64,000 nt of DNA from Blautia sp. (lineage in GTDB: Bacteria; Bacillota; Clostridia; Lachnospirales; Lachnospiraceae). The DNA lies in NCBI GenBank assembly GCA_026169535.1, contig JAPFCU010000018.1, forward strand, positions 30,629 to 94,628, given 5' to 3'. Shown here one piece after another: positions 33,692-42,781 of this stretch. Both the position numbers and the translations under genes were made by a program. Within the stretch, counting starts at the first letter, position 1. Every line of letters begins with the position of its first letter. Under the pieces are notes generated by a model. The model saw only the letters and a list, made by a program, of their open reading frames with translations. It was not told the origin of the DNA and did no database searches.

Positions 33692-36073
33692 TTATTTTTT
33701 AAATTCTACGATCGTTACACCGGCATCGCCTTCACCAAATTCGCCCAGACGGAAAGATGCCACATGCTTTTGACGGCGCAGATAGTCATGAACACCTTTT
33801 CTGAGAGCACCGGTACCTTTTCCGTGAACTACACGAACGGATTTTAAATGAGCAATATATGCATCATCCAGATATTTGTCAAGCTCAGCTACTGCTTCGT
33901 CCACTGTTTTTCCGAGAAGGTTGATTTCAGTGGACACGCTGGCAGATTTGGACATACGTATCTTGCCTGCCCCGGTTTTTTGGAGAGAAGGAGCAGTGAT
34001 CACAGGTTCATCTAAAAGCTCAAGGTCTGAAAGAGAAACTTTGGAACGGATGATCCCCATCTGTACAAAAAGATAACCTTTGGAATCCGGCCGGCTGCTG
34101 ACAGTCCCTTTCAGGTTCATGCTGAGGACTTTTACAGAGTCACCGGGATGGATATCTTTGGCAGTAAGCAATTTTTTTGGCTTTTTCTGCTGAGGCTTTC
34201 CGGCCATGTTGCTTTCAGCTTTATTCATGCGTTTTCTCAGTTCCTGACGTTCTCTTTCTACGGAAGCTGTATCCACATGATCCTTCTGGAATTTATGGAA
34301 AAGCTTCATAGTTTTATCAGCATAATCTTTGGCTTCTTCAAGAACTTTATGGGCCTCTTCATTGGCCTGGCGGAGGATACGCTCACGCTGTGAGTCCAGT
34401 TTTTCCTGCCTGGATTCCAGCTGTGTTTTCAGGGTTTTGATCTCTTCCTTATAGCGCTCAATCTCAAGCCGCTCGTTTTCCAGGGTGATACGATTTTCTT
34501 CCAGAGAAGAAAGTACATCTTCAAAAGATACGTCCTGTTCGCTGATCTGGTCTTTTGCCCTCTGGATAATAGAGTCAGAAAGACCAAGTTTGGAAGAAAT
34601 TGCAAATGCGTTACTTTTGCCCGGGATACCAATCAGAAGACGGTAGGTAGGACGAAGTGTTTCTACATTAAACTCACAGCAGGCATTTTCAACACCTGGT
34701 TCGGAAAGTGCATATACTTTCAGCTCACTGTAGTGAGTGGTAGCCATGGTCCGTATTCCCTTATCATGGAGATAAGAGAGGATGGAAATGGCAAGGGCGG
34801 CTCCTTCTGTAGGATCCGTTCCTGCACCAAGTTCATCAAACAGAACCAGAGAGCGGGAGTCTGCCTTTTCCAGGAATGATACGATGTTGGTCATATGGGA
34901 GGAAAAAGTACTGAGAGACTGCTCGATACTCTGCTCATCTCCGATATCTGCGTAGATTTCATGAAAGAGAGCCAGCTGGCTGCGGTCAAGTGCCGGGATA
35001 TGCAGACCGGATTGTCCCATAAGGGTAAGCAGTCCTACAGTTTTGAGAGAGACTGTTTTACCTCCGGTATTAGGTCCTGTAATGATAAGAAGATCAAAAT
35101 CCTCTCCCAGACGGATGTCAATTGGGACAACCTTTTTTTTCGGGATCAAAGGATGACGGGCTTTTTTTAGAAAGACCTTTCCTTCTTCATTAAAAACAGG
35201 TTCGCTTCCATTCATTTCCATGGCAAGCGCTGCTCTTGCAAAAATAAAGTCAAGCTGTACCATAAGAGTAAGATTCAGGGCAATGGATTCTCGTTCTTCT
35301 GCAATCTGCTGGCTTAATGAAGAAAGAATGATCTCAATTTCCTTTTGTTCCTGAAGCTCCAGTTCACGCATATCATTATTCAGTTTTACGATGACCATCG
35401 GCTCAATAAAAAGTGTGGAACCAGTGGAGGACTGGTCATGGATCATACCGGGAACCTGTCCTTTATATTCGGCTTTTACAGGGATACAGTAACGGCCGTT
35501 TCGCATGGTGATCACAGAATCCTGAAGATAGGTACGGGCGCTTCCGCTTACAAGTCCCGATAACTGAGTATGGATTCTGTCATTGGTAATCTTCATGTTT
35601 CGACGGACCTGGCGAAGACCGGGACTTGCATCGTCACTGATCTCATCTTCGGAGAGGATGCAGCGGCGGATCTCTGCAGAAAGAGGCGTAAGTGGTGAAA
35701 GCTGGTCAAACATGCTGTCCAGGGAATCAGCGAAAGCATTGCTTCTTTCATTTCTGGAATAAGATTTAACCCGGGATGTATTTTCAAGCAGAGAGCACAC
35801 GGCAAGAATTTCTGCTATGCCAAGAGAACTGCCTATTTCCAGACGCTTCAGTGAACCACGGATATCTTTTACACTGCCAAAAGAGATGGATCCCTTTTGA
35901 AAAAGGCGCGTTAAGGCATCCCTGGTCTGTGTCTGCATCAGGCGGATCTCATTAATATCTGTAGAAGGAAGAAGCTTCCTGCAAAGTTCTTTTCCCATAG
36001 AAGAAGAGGCTTTTTCTGTAAGCCGTTCTATTATTTTGTAATATTCTAATGATGTTAGTGCTTTTTGATTCAT
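33692..36073 (-). CDS. mutS2: MutS2 ATPase / ribosome-rescue or recombination-suppressing nuclease
   Basis: 793 residues with the MutS2 layout: MutS core and clamp (about 1-310), ABC ATPase with Walker A TGPNTGGKTVSLKTVGLLTL, VLFDELGAGTDPTEGAALA as Walker B/signature, a long coiled-coil lever (about 515-620), a KOW-like segment and a C-terminal Smr domain (INLLGKTVDEAVAELDKYL; VRVVHGKGTGALRKGV). The family suppresses homologous recombination, and in Bacillus it also splits collided ribosomes. Length and motifs are intact. Confidence 0.97.
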   Translation of the reverse strand: MNQKALTSLEYYKIIERLTEKASSSMGKELCRKLLPSTDINEIRLMQTQTRDALTRLFQKGSISFGSVKDIRGSLKRLEIGSSLGIAEILAVCSLLENTSRVKSYSRNERSNAFADSLDSMFDQLSPLTPLSAEIRRCILSEDEISDDASPGLRQVRRNMKITNDRIHTQLSGLVSGSARTYLQDSVITMRNGRYCIPVKAEYKGQVPGMIHDQSSTGSTLFIEPMVIVKLNNDMRELELQEQKEIEIILSSLSQQIAEERESIALNLTLMVQLDFIFARAALAMEMNGSEPVFNEEGKVFLKKARHPLIPKKKVVPIDIRLGEDFDLLIITGPNTGGKTVSLKTVGLLTLMGQSGLHIPALDRSQLALFHEIYADIGDEQSIEQSLSTFSSHMTNIVSFLEKADSRSLVLFDELGAGTDPTEGAALAISILSYLHDKGIRTMATTHYSELKVYALSEPGVENACCEFNVETLRPTYRLLIGIPGKSNAFAISSKLGLSDSIIQRAKDQISEQDVSFEDVLSSLEENRITLENERLEIERYKEEIKTLKTQLESRQEKLDSQRERILRQANEEAHKVLEEAKDYADKTMKLFHKFQKDHVDTASVERERQELRKRMNKAESNMAGKPQQKKPKKLLTAKDIHPGDSVKVLSMNLKGTVSSRPDSKGYLFVQMGIIRSKVSLSDLELLDEPVITAPSLQKTGAGKIRMSKSASVSTEINLLGKTVDEAVAELDKYLDDAYIAHLKSVRVVHGKGTGALRKGVHDYLRRQKHVASFRLGEFGEGDAGVTIVEFKK

Positions 36074-36328
36074 AATTTTTTACCTGCCTGGAAGGCAGTA
36101 TCTCCTATTGCTGTAATATTTTATTATGTGATTTTTCATCATACCATATTTTTGTTTTTTTTTCCAGAATATCAGGTAAAGGTATGAAAAAAGTGATTTT
36201 TGTTTTGATGTTTCTATCATACATGATTTAATCCTCATTGAAAAGGAAAAAGTGCTTTTTTGTTCATGAAAAATTCATAAATTTTTGCTAAAATATACTC
36301 ATCTTATCAGGTTTACAGGAGGATGGTT

Positions 36329-37621
36329 ATGGGAAATAAAAAAAATCAGGACTATCCATTTATAAAAGAAACTATTAAGCAAAGACCTATGGACAAAAGA
36401 AAAGTATTGGAAAAGCTGGGTGTAGCAGCTGCATGCGGTATAGTGTTTGGGCTTAGTGCTGTTTTTATAATTATGATATGTATGCCCGGTATCCTTGATA
36501 AATATGAACAGAGGATAAAGAAAAAAGAGACCGTACAGATCACGCCTTCAATACAACCTTCAGGAGACAGCAGCCTGCAGCAGGAGACCGCTTCCGTGGA
36601 TAAGAGCACAGAAGAGATAGATGCTGCAAACAATGAAGATATACAGGAGGAATCTACGGTTTCTCATTTACAAAATATTTATGAAATGGTAAGAAAAATT
36701 GCCAGAGAGCCTCAGAAAGCCCTGGTTAGAGTGGCGGGTATAACCGGGGATTCGGATCTTCTGGATGATTCGCTCCTTACATTTGGAGATGAAGGCGGTA
36801 TTGTATTTATTAAAAATAAAGACGGTTTTTATATAGTAACAACATCTGAACGTCTGCAAGAAATAGAAAAATTCAGAATCACTTTTTCTAATGGAAAATC
36901 GGCAGAGGGAGAACTATGCGGGGCAGATTCCAGAACAAACCTTGTTGTGATTCGTGTTCCGGTAGAAAATACGGATGAAGATACCTGGGAGAATATACCG
37001 GCAGTACCATTGTCCTCAGAAGATAATCAGGAGCAGACACAGCCGGTTATTGCAATTGGAAGTCCTGCAGGTGATATGAATGCTTTAATTTACGGAAGCA
37101 TTACATCTATATCTGGAAAATTAAACATAGCAGATGAAGAATATTCTCTGATCACTACGGATATGGCCGGATCACAAAAAGGCGGAGGTGTACTGCTAAA
37201 TATGAATGGCAGGATGACCGGAATCATTATCTCTAATGATAATCAGGAAAATACAGTTTTAAGAGCAGTGTCCGTAGCAGAAATCAAATGTCTTCTGGAG
37301 ATACTTTCCAATGGAGAACCTATATGTTATACTGGGATAAGAGGAACCACTATCTCTAAAATGCAGTCTGAACAGCTGAATATTCCTCAGGGTATTTTTG
37401 TAGACAGAGTGGAACAGGGCTCTCCGGCTATGAATGCAGGAATACAGAGCGGTGACATTTTGTACAAGGTGGGAGACCAGAGGGTTCTTACCATGGATGA
37501 GTACAGCAGGGTCTTACAGAATAAGCAGCCGGGAGAACGGATGGAGGTCACCCTGTATCGAAAAAGTCCTGCGGAGGAGTATGTAGACGTAGAATTAAAT
37601 ATATTAATAAAAGAAAAATAG
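36329..37621 (+). CDS. HtrA/DegP-like membrane protein with degenerate protease site and PDZ domain
   Basis: 430 residues. One N-terminal transmembrane helix (about 25-50) is followed by an acidic/Gln linker, a trypsin-fold domain (about 110-320) and a C-terminal PDZ domain (GIFVDRVEQGSPAMNAGIQS; GDILYKVGDQRVLTMDEYS). The catalytic triad of HtrA seems absent. The TNNHVV region reads YIVTTSERL and the GNSGGP serine loop reads GSQKGGGVLL, so His and Ser are lost. This makes it a probable pseudoprotease or PDZ adaptor of the outer membrane face. ATG 36329 is chosen because AGGAGG abuts the ATG at 36323. Confidence 0.85.
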   Translation: MGNKKNQDYPFIKETIKQRPMDKRKVLEKLGVAAACGIVFGLSAVFIIMICMPGILDKYEQRIKKKETVQITPSIQPSGDSSLQQETASVDKSTEEIDAANNEDIQEESTVSHLQNIYEMVRKIAREPQKALVRVAGITGDSDLLDDSLLTFGDEGGIVFIKNKDGFYIVTTSERLQEIEKFRITFSNGKSAEGELCGADSRTNLVVIRVPVENTDEDTWENIPAVPLSSEDNQEQTQPVIAIGSPAGDMNALIYGSITSISGKLNIADEEYSLITTDMAGSQKGGGVLLNMNGRMTGIIISNDNQENTVLRAVSVAEIKCLLEILSNGEPICYTGIRGTTISKMQSEQLNIPQGIFVDRVEQGSPAMNAGIQSGDILYKVGDQRVLTMDEYSRVLQNKQPGERMEVTLYRKSPAEEYVDVELNILIKEK

Positions 37622-37634
37622 AAAGGCAGAAAAA

Positions 37635-38582
37635 ATGCGTTTTATCAATGAGTTACATGAAGGAGACAGAATCAGCGGAATCTATCTCTGCAAACAGAAG
37701 CAGTCAGCTATGACAAAAAATGGAAAACCATACGACAGTATAATACTTCAGGACAAAACCGGGGTGCTGGACGGAAAAATATGGGATCCGAATTCTCTTG
37801 GAATTGACGAGTTTGATGCTTTGGATTACATAGATGTGGTAGGCGATGTAACAAGTTTTGCAGGAGCAATGCAGGTAAATATCAAGCGTGTCCGTAAAGC
37901 CGGAGAAGGGGAGTATGATCCTGCAGATTATCTTCCGGTAAGCGAAAACAGTACAGATGATATGTATCAGCAGCTTTGCAGACTGATCGATACGGTAAAG
38001 AATACATATCTTTCTGCAATCCTTAAAAAACTGTTTGTAGAAGATACAGATTTTATCAGAAGCTTTCAGGGACATTCTGCGGCAAAGACAGTCCATCATG
38101 GATTTATTGGAGGCTTAATGGAGCATACATTAAGTGTTGCGAAACTCTGTGATTATATGGCAGAAGCATATCCTCTTTTAAAAAGAGATCTGCTTATTTC
38201 GGCAGCTTTGCTTCATGATATCGGCAAAACAAAAGAGCTTTCTGCTTTTCCTCAGAACGATTATACAGATGAAGGCCAGCTGTTAGGACATATTGTCATT
38301 GGTGCACAGATGATCCATGACCTGGCTCGTGAGATTCCGGACTTTCCGCAGGTGTTGGAAAATGAACTGGTACATTGTATTCTTTCACATCATGGGGAGC
38401 TGGAATATGGATCTCCAAAGAAACCGGCCCTTGCAGAAGCAGTAGCATTAAATCTGGCAGATAATACAGATGCCCGTATGGAAACACTGACGGAAATTTT
38501 TGCAGCAGATAAAGGAAAAAAAGAATGGCTGGGATATAACCGCCTTTTTGAATCAAATTTAAGAAGAACAGGAGAAGTGTGA
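37635..38582 (+). CDS. yhaM: 3'-5' exoribonuclease YhaM-like (OB fold plus HD domain)
   Basis: 315 residues: an N-terminal OB-fold nucleic-acid-binding domain (about 10-95; GKPYDSIILQDKTGVLDGKI) and an HD metal-dependent phosphohydrolase domain (about 150-290). The HD part has HHGFIGGLMEHTLSVAKLCD and the HD pair in AALLHDIGKTKELSAF, then HCILSHHGELEYGSPKKP. YhaM trims RNA and ssDNA from the 3' end in Gram-positives. It overlaps the next gene's ribosome binding region and is 14 bases after the PDZ gene, so the three form a likely operon. Confidence 0.93.
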   Translation: MRFINELHEGDRISGIYLCKQKQSAMTKNGKPYDSIILQDKTGVLDGKIWDPNSLGIDEFDALDYIDVVGDVTSFAGAMQVNIKRVRKAGEGEYDPADYLPVSENSTDDMYQQLCRLIDTVKNTYLSAILKKLFVEDTDFIRSFQGHSAAKTVHHGFIGGLMEHTLSVAKLCDYMAEAYPLLKRDLLISAALLHDIGKTKELSAFPQNDYTDEGQLLGHIVIGAQMIHDLAREIPDFPQVLENELVHCILSHHGELEYGSPKKPALAEAVALNLADNTDARMETLTEIFAADKGKKEWLGYNRLFESNLRRTGEV

Positions 38583-38587
38583 TCCTC

Positions 38588-40045
38588 ATGGAATATCGTA
38601 AAAATGATATGGTCACGCTGGACATTGTAGACTGCGGTACAAATGGTGAAGGCATCGGCAAAGCTGATGGCTTCACTGTTTTTGTAAAGGACGCAGTTAT
38701 TGGAGACCAGGTGACTGCAAAGATTATGAAAGCAAAGAAAAACTATGGATATGGTAGATTAATGGAGATTCTGAAGCCGTCACCCGACAGAGTGGAATCA
38801 ATATGTCCTTCTGCCCGTCAGTGCGGTGGATGTCAGATTCAGCAGTTATCTTACGAAAAGCAGCTTGCATTTAAAGACGAAAAAGTCAGAGGTCATCTGG
38901 AACGTATTGGAGGATTCACAAACCTTCCAATGGAGCCGATTATCGGTATGGAAGATCCCTTTCATTATCGAAATAAAGCTCAGTTTCCTGTAGGAAAAAA
39001 TAAAGAAGGCCGTATCATTACTGGCTTTTATGCCGGCCGTACTCATAGCATTATCGAAAACCGTGACTGTGCCCTGGGTATACCTGAGAACAGAGAAATT
39101 CTGGATCGGGTAGTCTCCCATATGGAAAAGCATCATATTGAGCCATATGATGAAGAATCAGGAAAAGGATTAGTACGCCATGTTTTTACCCGCTGCGGAT
39201 ATTATACAGGTCAGCTGATGGTGTGTATGATCATAAACGGAACATCAATTCCTCATCAGCAGGAATTGGTAGATTCCCTTCGGGAAATCAGAGGAATGAC
39301 CAGCATTTCACTGAATATCAATAAAAAACGCAATAATGTGATACTTGGAGACCAGCTGAAGCTTCTCTGGGGCCAGGAATATATAACAGATAAAATAGGA
39401 GATATTTCCTATCAGATTTCTCCTCTTTCTTTTTATCAGGTAAACCCACAGCAGACCTGGAAGCTCTATTCCAAAGCACTGGAATATGCAGATCTTCATG
39501 GAGAGGAGACTGTCTGGGATCTTTACTGCGGTATTGGAACGATCTCTCTTTTTCTTGCTCAAAAAGCAAAGTATGTACGTGGCGTTGAGATTGTTCCGGC
39601 AGCTATTGAGGATGCCCGTCGCAATGCCGATCTGAACCATATTGAAAATACAGAATTTTTTGTAGGAAAAGCAGAGGAAATCCTTCCGGATTACTATGAC
39701 AAATATGCACAGGAACATCCTGGTGAAACTGCAAGGGCAGACGTGATCGTTGTAGATCCTCCAAGAAAAGGCTGTGATGAAACTCTGCTTAATACCATCG
39801 TGGAAATGCAGCCGGAGAAAGTGGTGTATGTAAGCTGCGATTCGGCGACGCTGGCAAGAGATCTGAAATATTTATGTGAGAGAGGATATCAGGTGGAGAA
39901 GGTGTGCCCGGTGGATATGTTCCCTATGACTGTGCATGTGGAAACTGTGTGCCTCTTGAGCAACCGAAAACCAGATACCACGGTAAAACTCAGCGTGGAT
40001 ATGGATGATTACTACCGTATTAAAGATGGTAAAGAGCCTAAATAA
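38588..40045 (+). CDS. rlmD: 23S rRNA (uracil-C5)-methyltransferase (RlmD/RlmCD, RumA type)
   Basis: A 485-residue SAM-dependent enzyme that makes m5U in 23S rRNA. It has an N-terminal TRAM domain (VTLDIVDCGTNGEGIGKADG) and an Fe-S cluster set (CPSARQCGGCQIQQL plus the CAL cysteine in NRDCALGIPE). The SAM domain has WDLYCGIGTISLFLA. The catalytic-cysteine motif is VVYVSCDSATLARDLKYL. The C-terminal tail KPDTTVKLSVDMDDYYRIKD extends about 20 residues past the catalytic fold. ATG 38588 fits GGAGAAG better than GTG 38579. The mobile element starts right after this gene. Confidence 0.95.
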   Translation: MEYRKNDMVTLDIVDCGTNGEGIGKADGFTVFVKDAVIGDQVTAKIMKAKKNYGYGRLMEILKPSPDRVESICPSARQCGGCQIQQLSYEKQLAFKDEKVRGHLERIGGFTNLPMEPIIGMEDPFHYRNKAQFPVGKNKEGRIITGFYAGRTHSIIENRDCALGIPENREILDRVVSHMEKHHIEPYDEESGKGLVRHVFTRCGYYTGQLMVCMIINGTSIPHQQELVDSLREIRGMTSISLNINKKRNNVILGDQLKLLWGQEYITDKIGDISYQISPLSFYQVNPQQTWKLYSKALEYADLHGEETVWDLYCGIGTISLFLAQKAKYVRGVEIVPAAIEDARRNADLNHIENTEFFVGKAEEILPDYYDKYAQEHPGETARADVIVVDPPRKGCDETLLNTIVEMQPEKVVYVSCDSATLARDLKYLCERGYQVEKVCPVDMFPMTVHVETVCLLSNRKPDTTVKLSVDMDDYYRIKDGKEPK

Positions 40046-40076
40046 AACCGAATAATACACTGAAACAAAGCAAGAC

Positions 40077-40126
40077 AGAAGCTGTTGATGCGTTAGAAGA
40101 TAACGTGTCAGCGGCTTTTTTCTTTT
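40077..40126 (+). terminator. Terminator after rlmD
   Basis: GAAGCTGTTGATGCGTTA pairs imperfectly with TAACGTGTCAGCGGCTTTTTT around GAAGA. It marks the last chromosomal signal before the mobile element. Confidence 0.8.
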
Positions 40127-40168
40127 TATCTAAAAATCTATTAGTCAAGTCTGAAAGGAGCCAATTCT

Positions 40169-40489
40169 ATGGCAAAGAAAAATGTAAGAAATATGAAGGT
40201 TTGTGGACAGAGCGGTTATAAATATGAGACAGTTCCGGCGATTACATTAAAAGGAAAGTGGCTGGAGGAACTGGGATTTCATCTTGGGGATTATGTACAG
40301 GTGAAATGTGAAAATGGTCAGCTGATTATCACACCGGATGTGAATAAAGCACAGGAGCAGGAAGCAAAAACGGCATTTATGGATGAGGAGATTAAGAAAC
40401 TGAAAATCAGATACCAGAATGAAAAGGAAGAAATTACTGCAAAATATGTGGCAGAGCAGAGTGCAGGCTGTTATGGAAAGAAAGCATGA
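40169..40489 (+). CDS. SymE-family toxin-like protein
   Basis: 106 residues. An AbrB/SymE-like swapped-hairpin domain (about 5-60; VPAITLKGKWLEELGFHLGD, then VQVKCENGQLIITPD) is followed by a charged helical tail of about 45 residues. SymE proteins are type I toxins in enterobacteria, but in Firmicute phages and ICEs relatives lie next to parA and may serve other roles. Here the stop overlaps the region before parA. It carries AAAGGAG seven bases upstream of the ATG. Toxic activity is not claimed. Confidence 0.75.
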   Translation: MAKKNVRNMKVCGQSGYKYETVPAITLKGKWLEELGFHLGDYVQVKCENGQLIITPDVNKAQEQEAKTAFMDEEIKKLKIRYQNEKEEITAKYVAEQSAGCYGKKA

Positions 40490-40503
40490 GAGGGGGAGAA
40501 AGT

Positions 40504-41289
40504 ATGGCAAGGATTATTATGTGCGGATCATTTAAAGGGGGAGTTGGCAAGACTGCCAGCTCCTGGAATCTGGCTTATTCACTGGCTGAGATGGGAAAAA
40601 GGGTTCTGGCTGTTGATTTTGACAGCCAGGCAAATCTGACAACCTGCTTCGGAATTGAAGATCCTGCGGCTGTGCCGGTGACGATTGGACATCTGATGAT
40701 GAATCGACTGCAAGATGAGGAAATGCCGGATCCGTCAGAGTTTATTCGGAGCAGAAATGGTGTGGACTTTATTCCATCATCCATGATGCTTTCAGCAGTG
40801 GACAGTAAGCTGCGGATGGAGATGGGTTCAGAGAAGATGCTGGCAGGCATTCTGGAGCCGCTGAGAGGGCTGTATGAATATATTATTGTAGATACCTGTC
40901 CATCGCTTGGGACGTTGACGATTAACGCACTGACGGCGGCTGATGAGGTGATTATTGCCGTCAATCCGCAGCTTCTGGCAATGATGGGATTGCAGGATTT
41001 TATCCGGACAGTGAAGAAAGTCAGAAGCAGACTGAATGACCGCCTGCAGATTGCTGGGATCCTGCTGACTATGTGTGATGCCAGAACAAATCTCTGCAAG
41101 GTAATCACAGAGCAGCTGACGGAAACTTTTGACGGACAGATCCGAATTTTCAAGAGCATCATACCGAATACAGTAAAGGTGGGAGAATCAATTTATTACA
41201 GTGAGCCGCTTCTGGAATATGCTCCGGAGAATAAGGCTTGTAAAGCATACCGGAATCTGGCAGAGGAGGTGGATGGGGATGAAAGCTAA
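40504..41289 (+). CDS. ParA-type partition ATPase
   Basis: 261 residues with the ParA deviant Walker A GSFKGGVGKTASSWNLAYSL, Walker B (YIIVDTCPSLGTLTINALTA) and VDFDSQANLTTCFGIED. It binds DNA in an ATP-dependent way and would segregate or maintain the element with the ParB-like protein encoded next. The ATG is preceded by AGAGGGGGAGAAAG. It overlaps parB by 11 bases. Its presence suggests that the element can exist as a plasmid-like molecule (inference). Confidence 0.92.
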   Translation: MARIIMCGSFKGGVGKTASSWNLAYSLAEMGKRVLAVDFDSQANLTTCFGIEDPAAVPVTIGHLMMNRLQDEEMPDPSEFIRSRNGVDFIPSSMMLSAVDSKLRMEMGSEKMLAGILEPLRGLYEYIIVDTCPSLGTLTINALTAADEVIIAVNPQLLAMMGLQDFIRTVKKVRSRLNDRLQIAGILLTMCDARTNLCKVITEQLTETFDGQIRIFKSIIPNTVKVGESIYYSEPLLEYAPENKACKAYRNLAEEVDGDES

Positions 41290-42277
41290 TGCACCAAAAA
41301 GAAAAGTATTTCAGGACGCACTGGATCTTCTTGCTGAGGATCCGGTGAAGGATACGCCAGTGGCTGTGAACGGGATTGTTTCTATTCCTGTTGAGGAAAT
41401 CCATCCGTTTTATGATCATCCATTCCGGCTGTATGAGGGAGACCGTCTGGAAGATATGGTACAGAGCATCAGGGCGTATGGTGTGCTGAATCCGGTGATC
41501 GTGAGGAAGGCTGCAAGGGGGTATGAGATGCTTGCAGGGCATAACAGAACCAATGCGGCGAAGATAGCAGGATTGACGGAAGTGCCGGCGATAGTGAAGA
41601 CAGATCTGTCTGATGAGGATGCTTATGTATATGTGATCGAGACAAACCTGTTGCAGAGATCTTTTGCAGAACTGCTTCCATCAGAGAAGGCAGCAGTGCT
41701 GGTGGCACGTTATGAAAAGATAAGCAGTCAGGGGAAACGAAATGATATTCGGCAGGAGATTGAGGCTCTGGAAGAAACCTGTGGACACGATGTCCACAAG
41801 TCCAGACAGAGAACCTGTGGACATGATGTCCACAAGTCACAGAAAAGCCGTGATGGACTTGGTGAGGAATATGGAATGACTGGAAGGAATATTGCCAGAT
41901 ACATGCGGCTGGACCGGCTGATTCCGGAGTTTAAGGATGCCGTTGATAAGGGGACGCTGGCAATGGTAGCCGCTGTGGATCTGTCTTATCTGAATGTGAA
42001 GATGCAGAAGATGATCCAGCAGGTGGCAGAGGCTGAGGGAAAGAAACTGAAACCGAAGCAGGCAGTGGAACTGCGGAAAATGGGAAAGGACATTACGAAA
42101 GAGGCGGTTGAGAGTGTTCTGGCGGGTAAAGAACAGAAGAAGCCGCAGAGTGTGTCTGTGAAGCTGCCGATGGAATTGTATGAGAAGTATTTTGGACAGA
42201 TGGATGCCGGAGCAGTGCAGGAGATCATGGAGAAGGCACTGGAAGGATATTTTGGAAAGGAGGCAGCAGGTGTTTAG
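41279..42277 (+). CDS. ParB/RepB/Spo0J-type partition protein with an internal duplicated motif
   Basis: 332 residues. The N-terminal ParB nuclease/CTPase-like domain (VSIPVEEIHPFYDHPFRLYE; YGVLNPVIVRKAARGYEMLA, then GHNRTNAAK) is followed by a helix-turn-helix region (LGEEYGMTGRNIARYMRLDR) and a C-terminal arm. Between them a 12-residue unit, TCGHDVHKSRQR / TCGHDVHKSQKS, occurs twice. The DNA of each unit is a palindrome. The start at 41279 fits GAGGAGGTGG. It partners with ParA. Confidence 0.9.
   Translation: MKANAPKRKVFQDALDLLAEDPVKDTPVAVNGIVSIPVEEIHPFYDHPFRLYEGDRLEDMVQSIRAYGVLNPVIVRKAARGYEMLAGHNRTNAAKIAGLTEVPAIVKTDLSDEDAYVYVIETNLLQRSFAELLPSEKAAVLVARYEKISSQGKRNDIRQEIEALEETCGHDVHKSRQRTCGHDVHKSQKSRDGLGEEYGMTGRNIARYMRLDRLIPEFKDAVDKGTLAMVAAVDLSYLNVKMQKMIQQVAEAEGKKLKPKQAVELRKMGKDITKEAVESVLAGKEQKKPQSVSVKLPMELYEKYFGQMDAGAVQEIMEKALEGYFGKEAAGV
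41777..41839. repeat. Tandem 36-bp repeat inside parB, each with a palindrome
   Basis: TGTGGACA-CGA-TGTCCACA at 41780-41798 and TGTGGACA-TGA-TGTCCACA at 41816-41834 repeat with a period of 36 bp, so the reading frame is kept. Each is an 8-bp-arm perfect inverted repeat. Confidence 0.95.
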
Positions 42278-42542
42278 CAGGAAAGATCTTGAATGTCTGG
42301 ATCCGGGATATTTTGAGATTATTTATATGGATGACCGGGATGTGACCATCATGTCCCGGAATACCAGACATATGTGGTATATACATAATCCGGAATATCC
42401 GCTGATGGGATCATGCATCATATTTCATAAACATAAGGTGTCACATCCGTATCATCAGCATGGTCGCAGTAATACACTGCGGCAGGCTGTGCGGAGCATT
42501 AAGAGACATGATAAGTGGCAGCTGGGTGGCCGAAAGTATTGA
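42270..42542 (+). CDS. Small hypothetical protein linked to parAB
   Basis: 90 residues from a GTG start at 42270, which is favoured by AAGGAGG six bases upstream; the frame overlaps the end of parB by eight bases. The sequence (LDPGYFEIIYMDDRDVTIMS) is rich in Tyr, His and aromatic residues (WYIHNPEYP, HPYHQHGRSNTL). No known domain is recognised. The tight coupling to parB suggests a role in the partition or control module of the element. Confidence 0.7.
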   Translation: MFSRKDLECLDPGYFEIIYMDDRDVTIMSRNTRHMWYIHNPEYPLMGSCIIFHKHKVSHPYHQHGRSNTLRQAVRSIKRHDKWQLGGRKY

Positions 42543-42601
42543 CAATGTAGCACATTTTAAGTATTATAGAGGAGGTGAAAAAGAGGGTGGAGGTTTACGA
42601 T

Positions 42602-42781
42602 ATGCAGAAAAAAACAATTTCTATGAGTATCCGTGTAAGTGAAGATGAACTTGAGAAATTGAAAATAGCGGCAGATTTAGGCTCATATTCATCATATAGT
42701 GAATTTGTTCGTAGAACAGCTTTATTAGAAGCTGCTAAAATCATAAAAAGAAATAAAAAAAATGATGGGAGTGTATTATGA
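42602..42781 (+). CDS. Ribbon-helix-helix protein (putative regulator of the R-M cassette)
   Basis: 59 residues of the MetJ/Arc RHH type: SMSIRVSEDELEKLKIAADL then SYSEFVRRTALLEAAKII. The ATG is set by GGAGGTTTACG. It ends inside the start of the methyltransferase (ATGA overlap), so the two are translationally coupled. A role as control protein or antitoxin-like repressor of the cassette is inferred. Codon use is AT-rich like the two genes that follow. Confidence 0.75.
   Translation: MQKKTISMSIRVSEDELEKLKIAADLGSYSSYSEFVRRTALLEAAKIIKRNKKNDGSVL

Noticed and set aside
41780..41834. CRISPR-like repeat
   Set aside because: There are only two copies, they are palindromic and lie inside an intact parB frame; there is no spacer pattern and no cas genes anywhere in the window.
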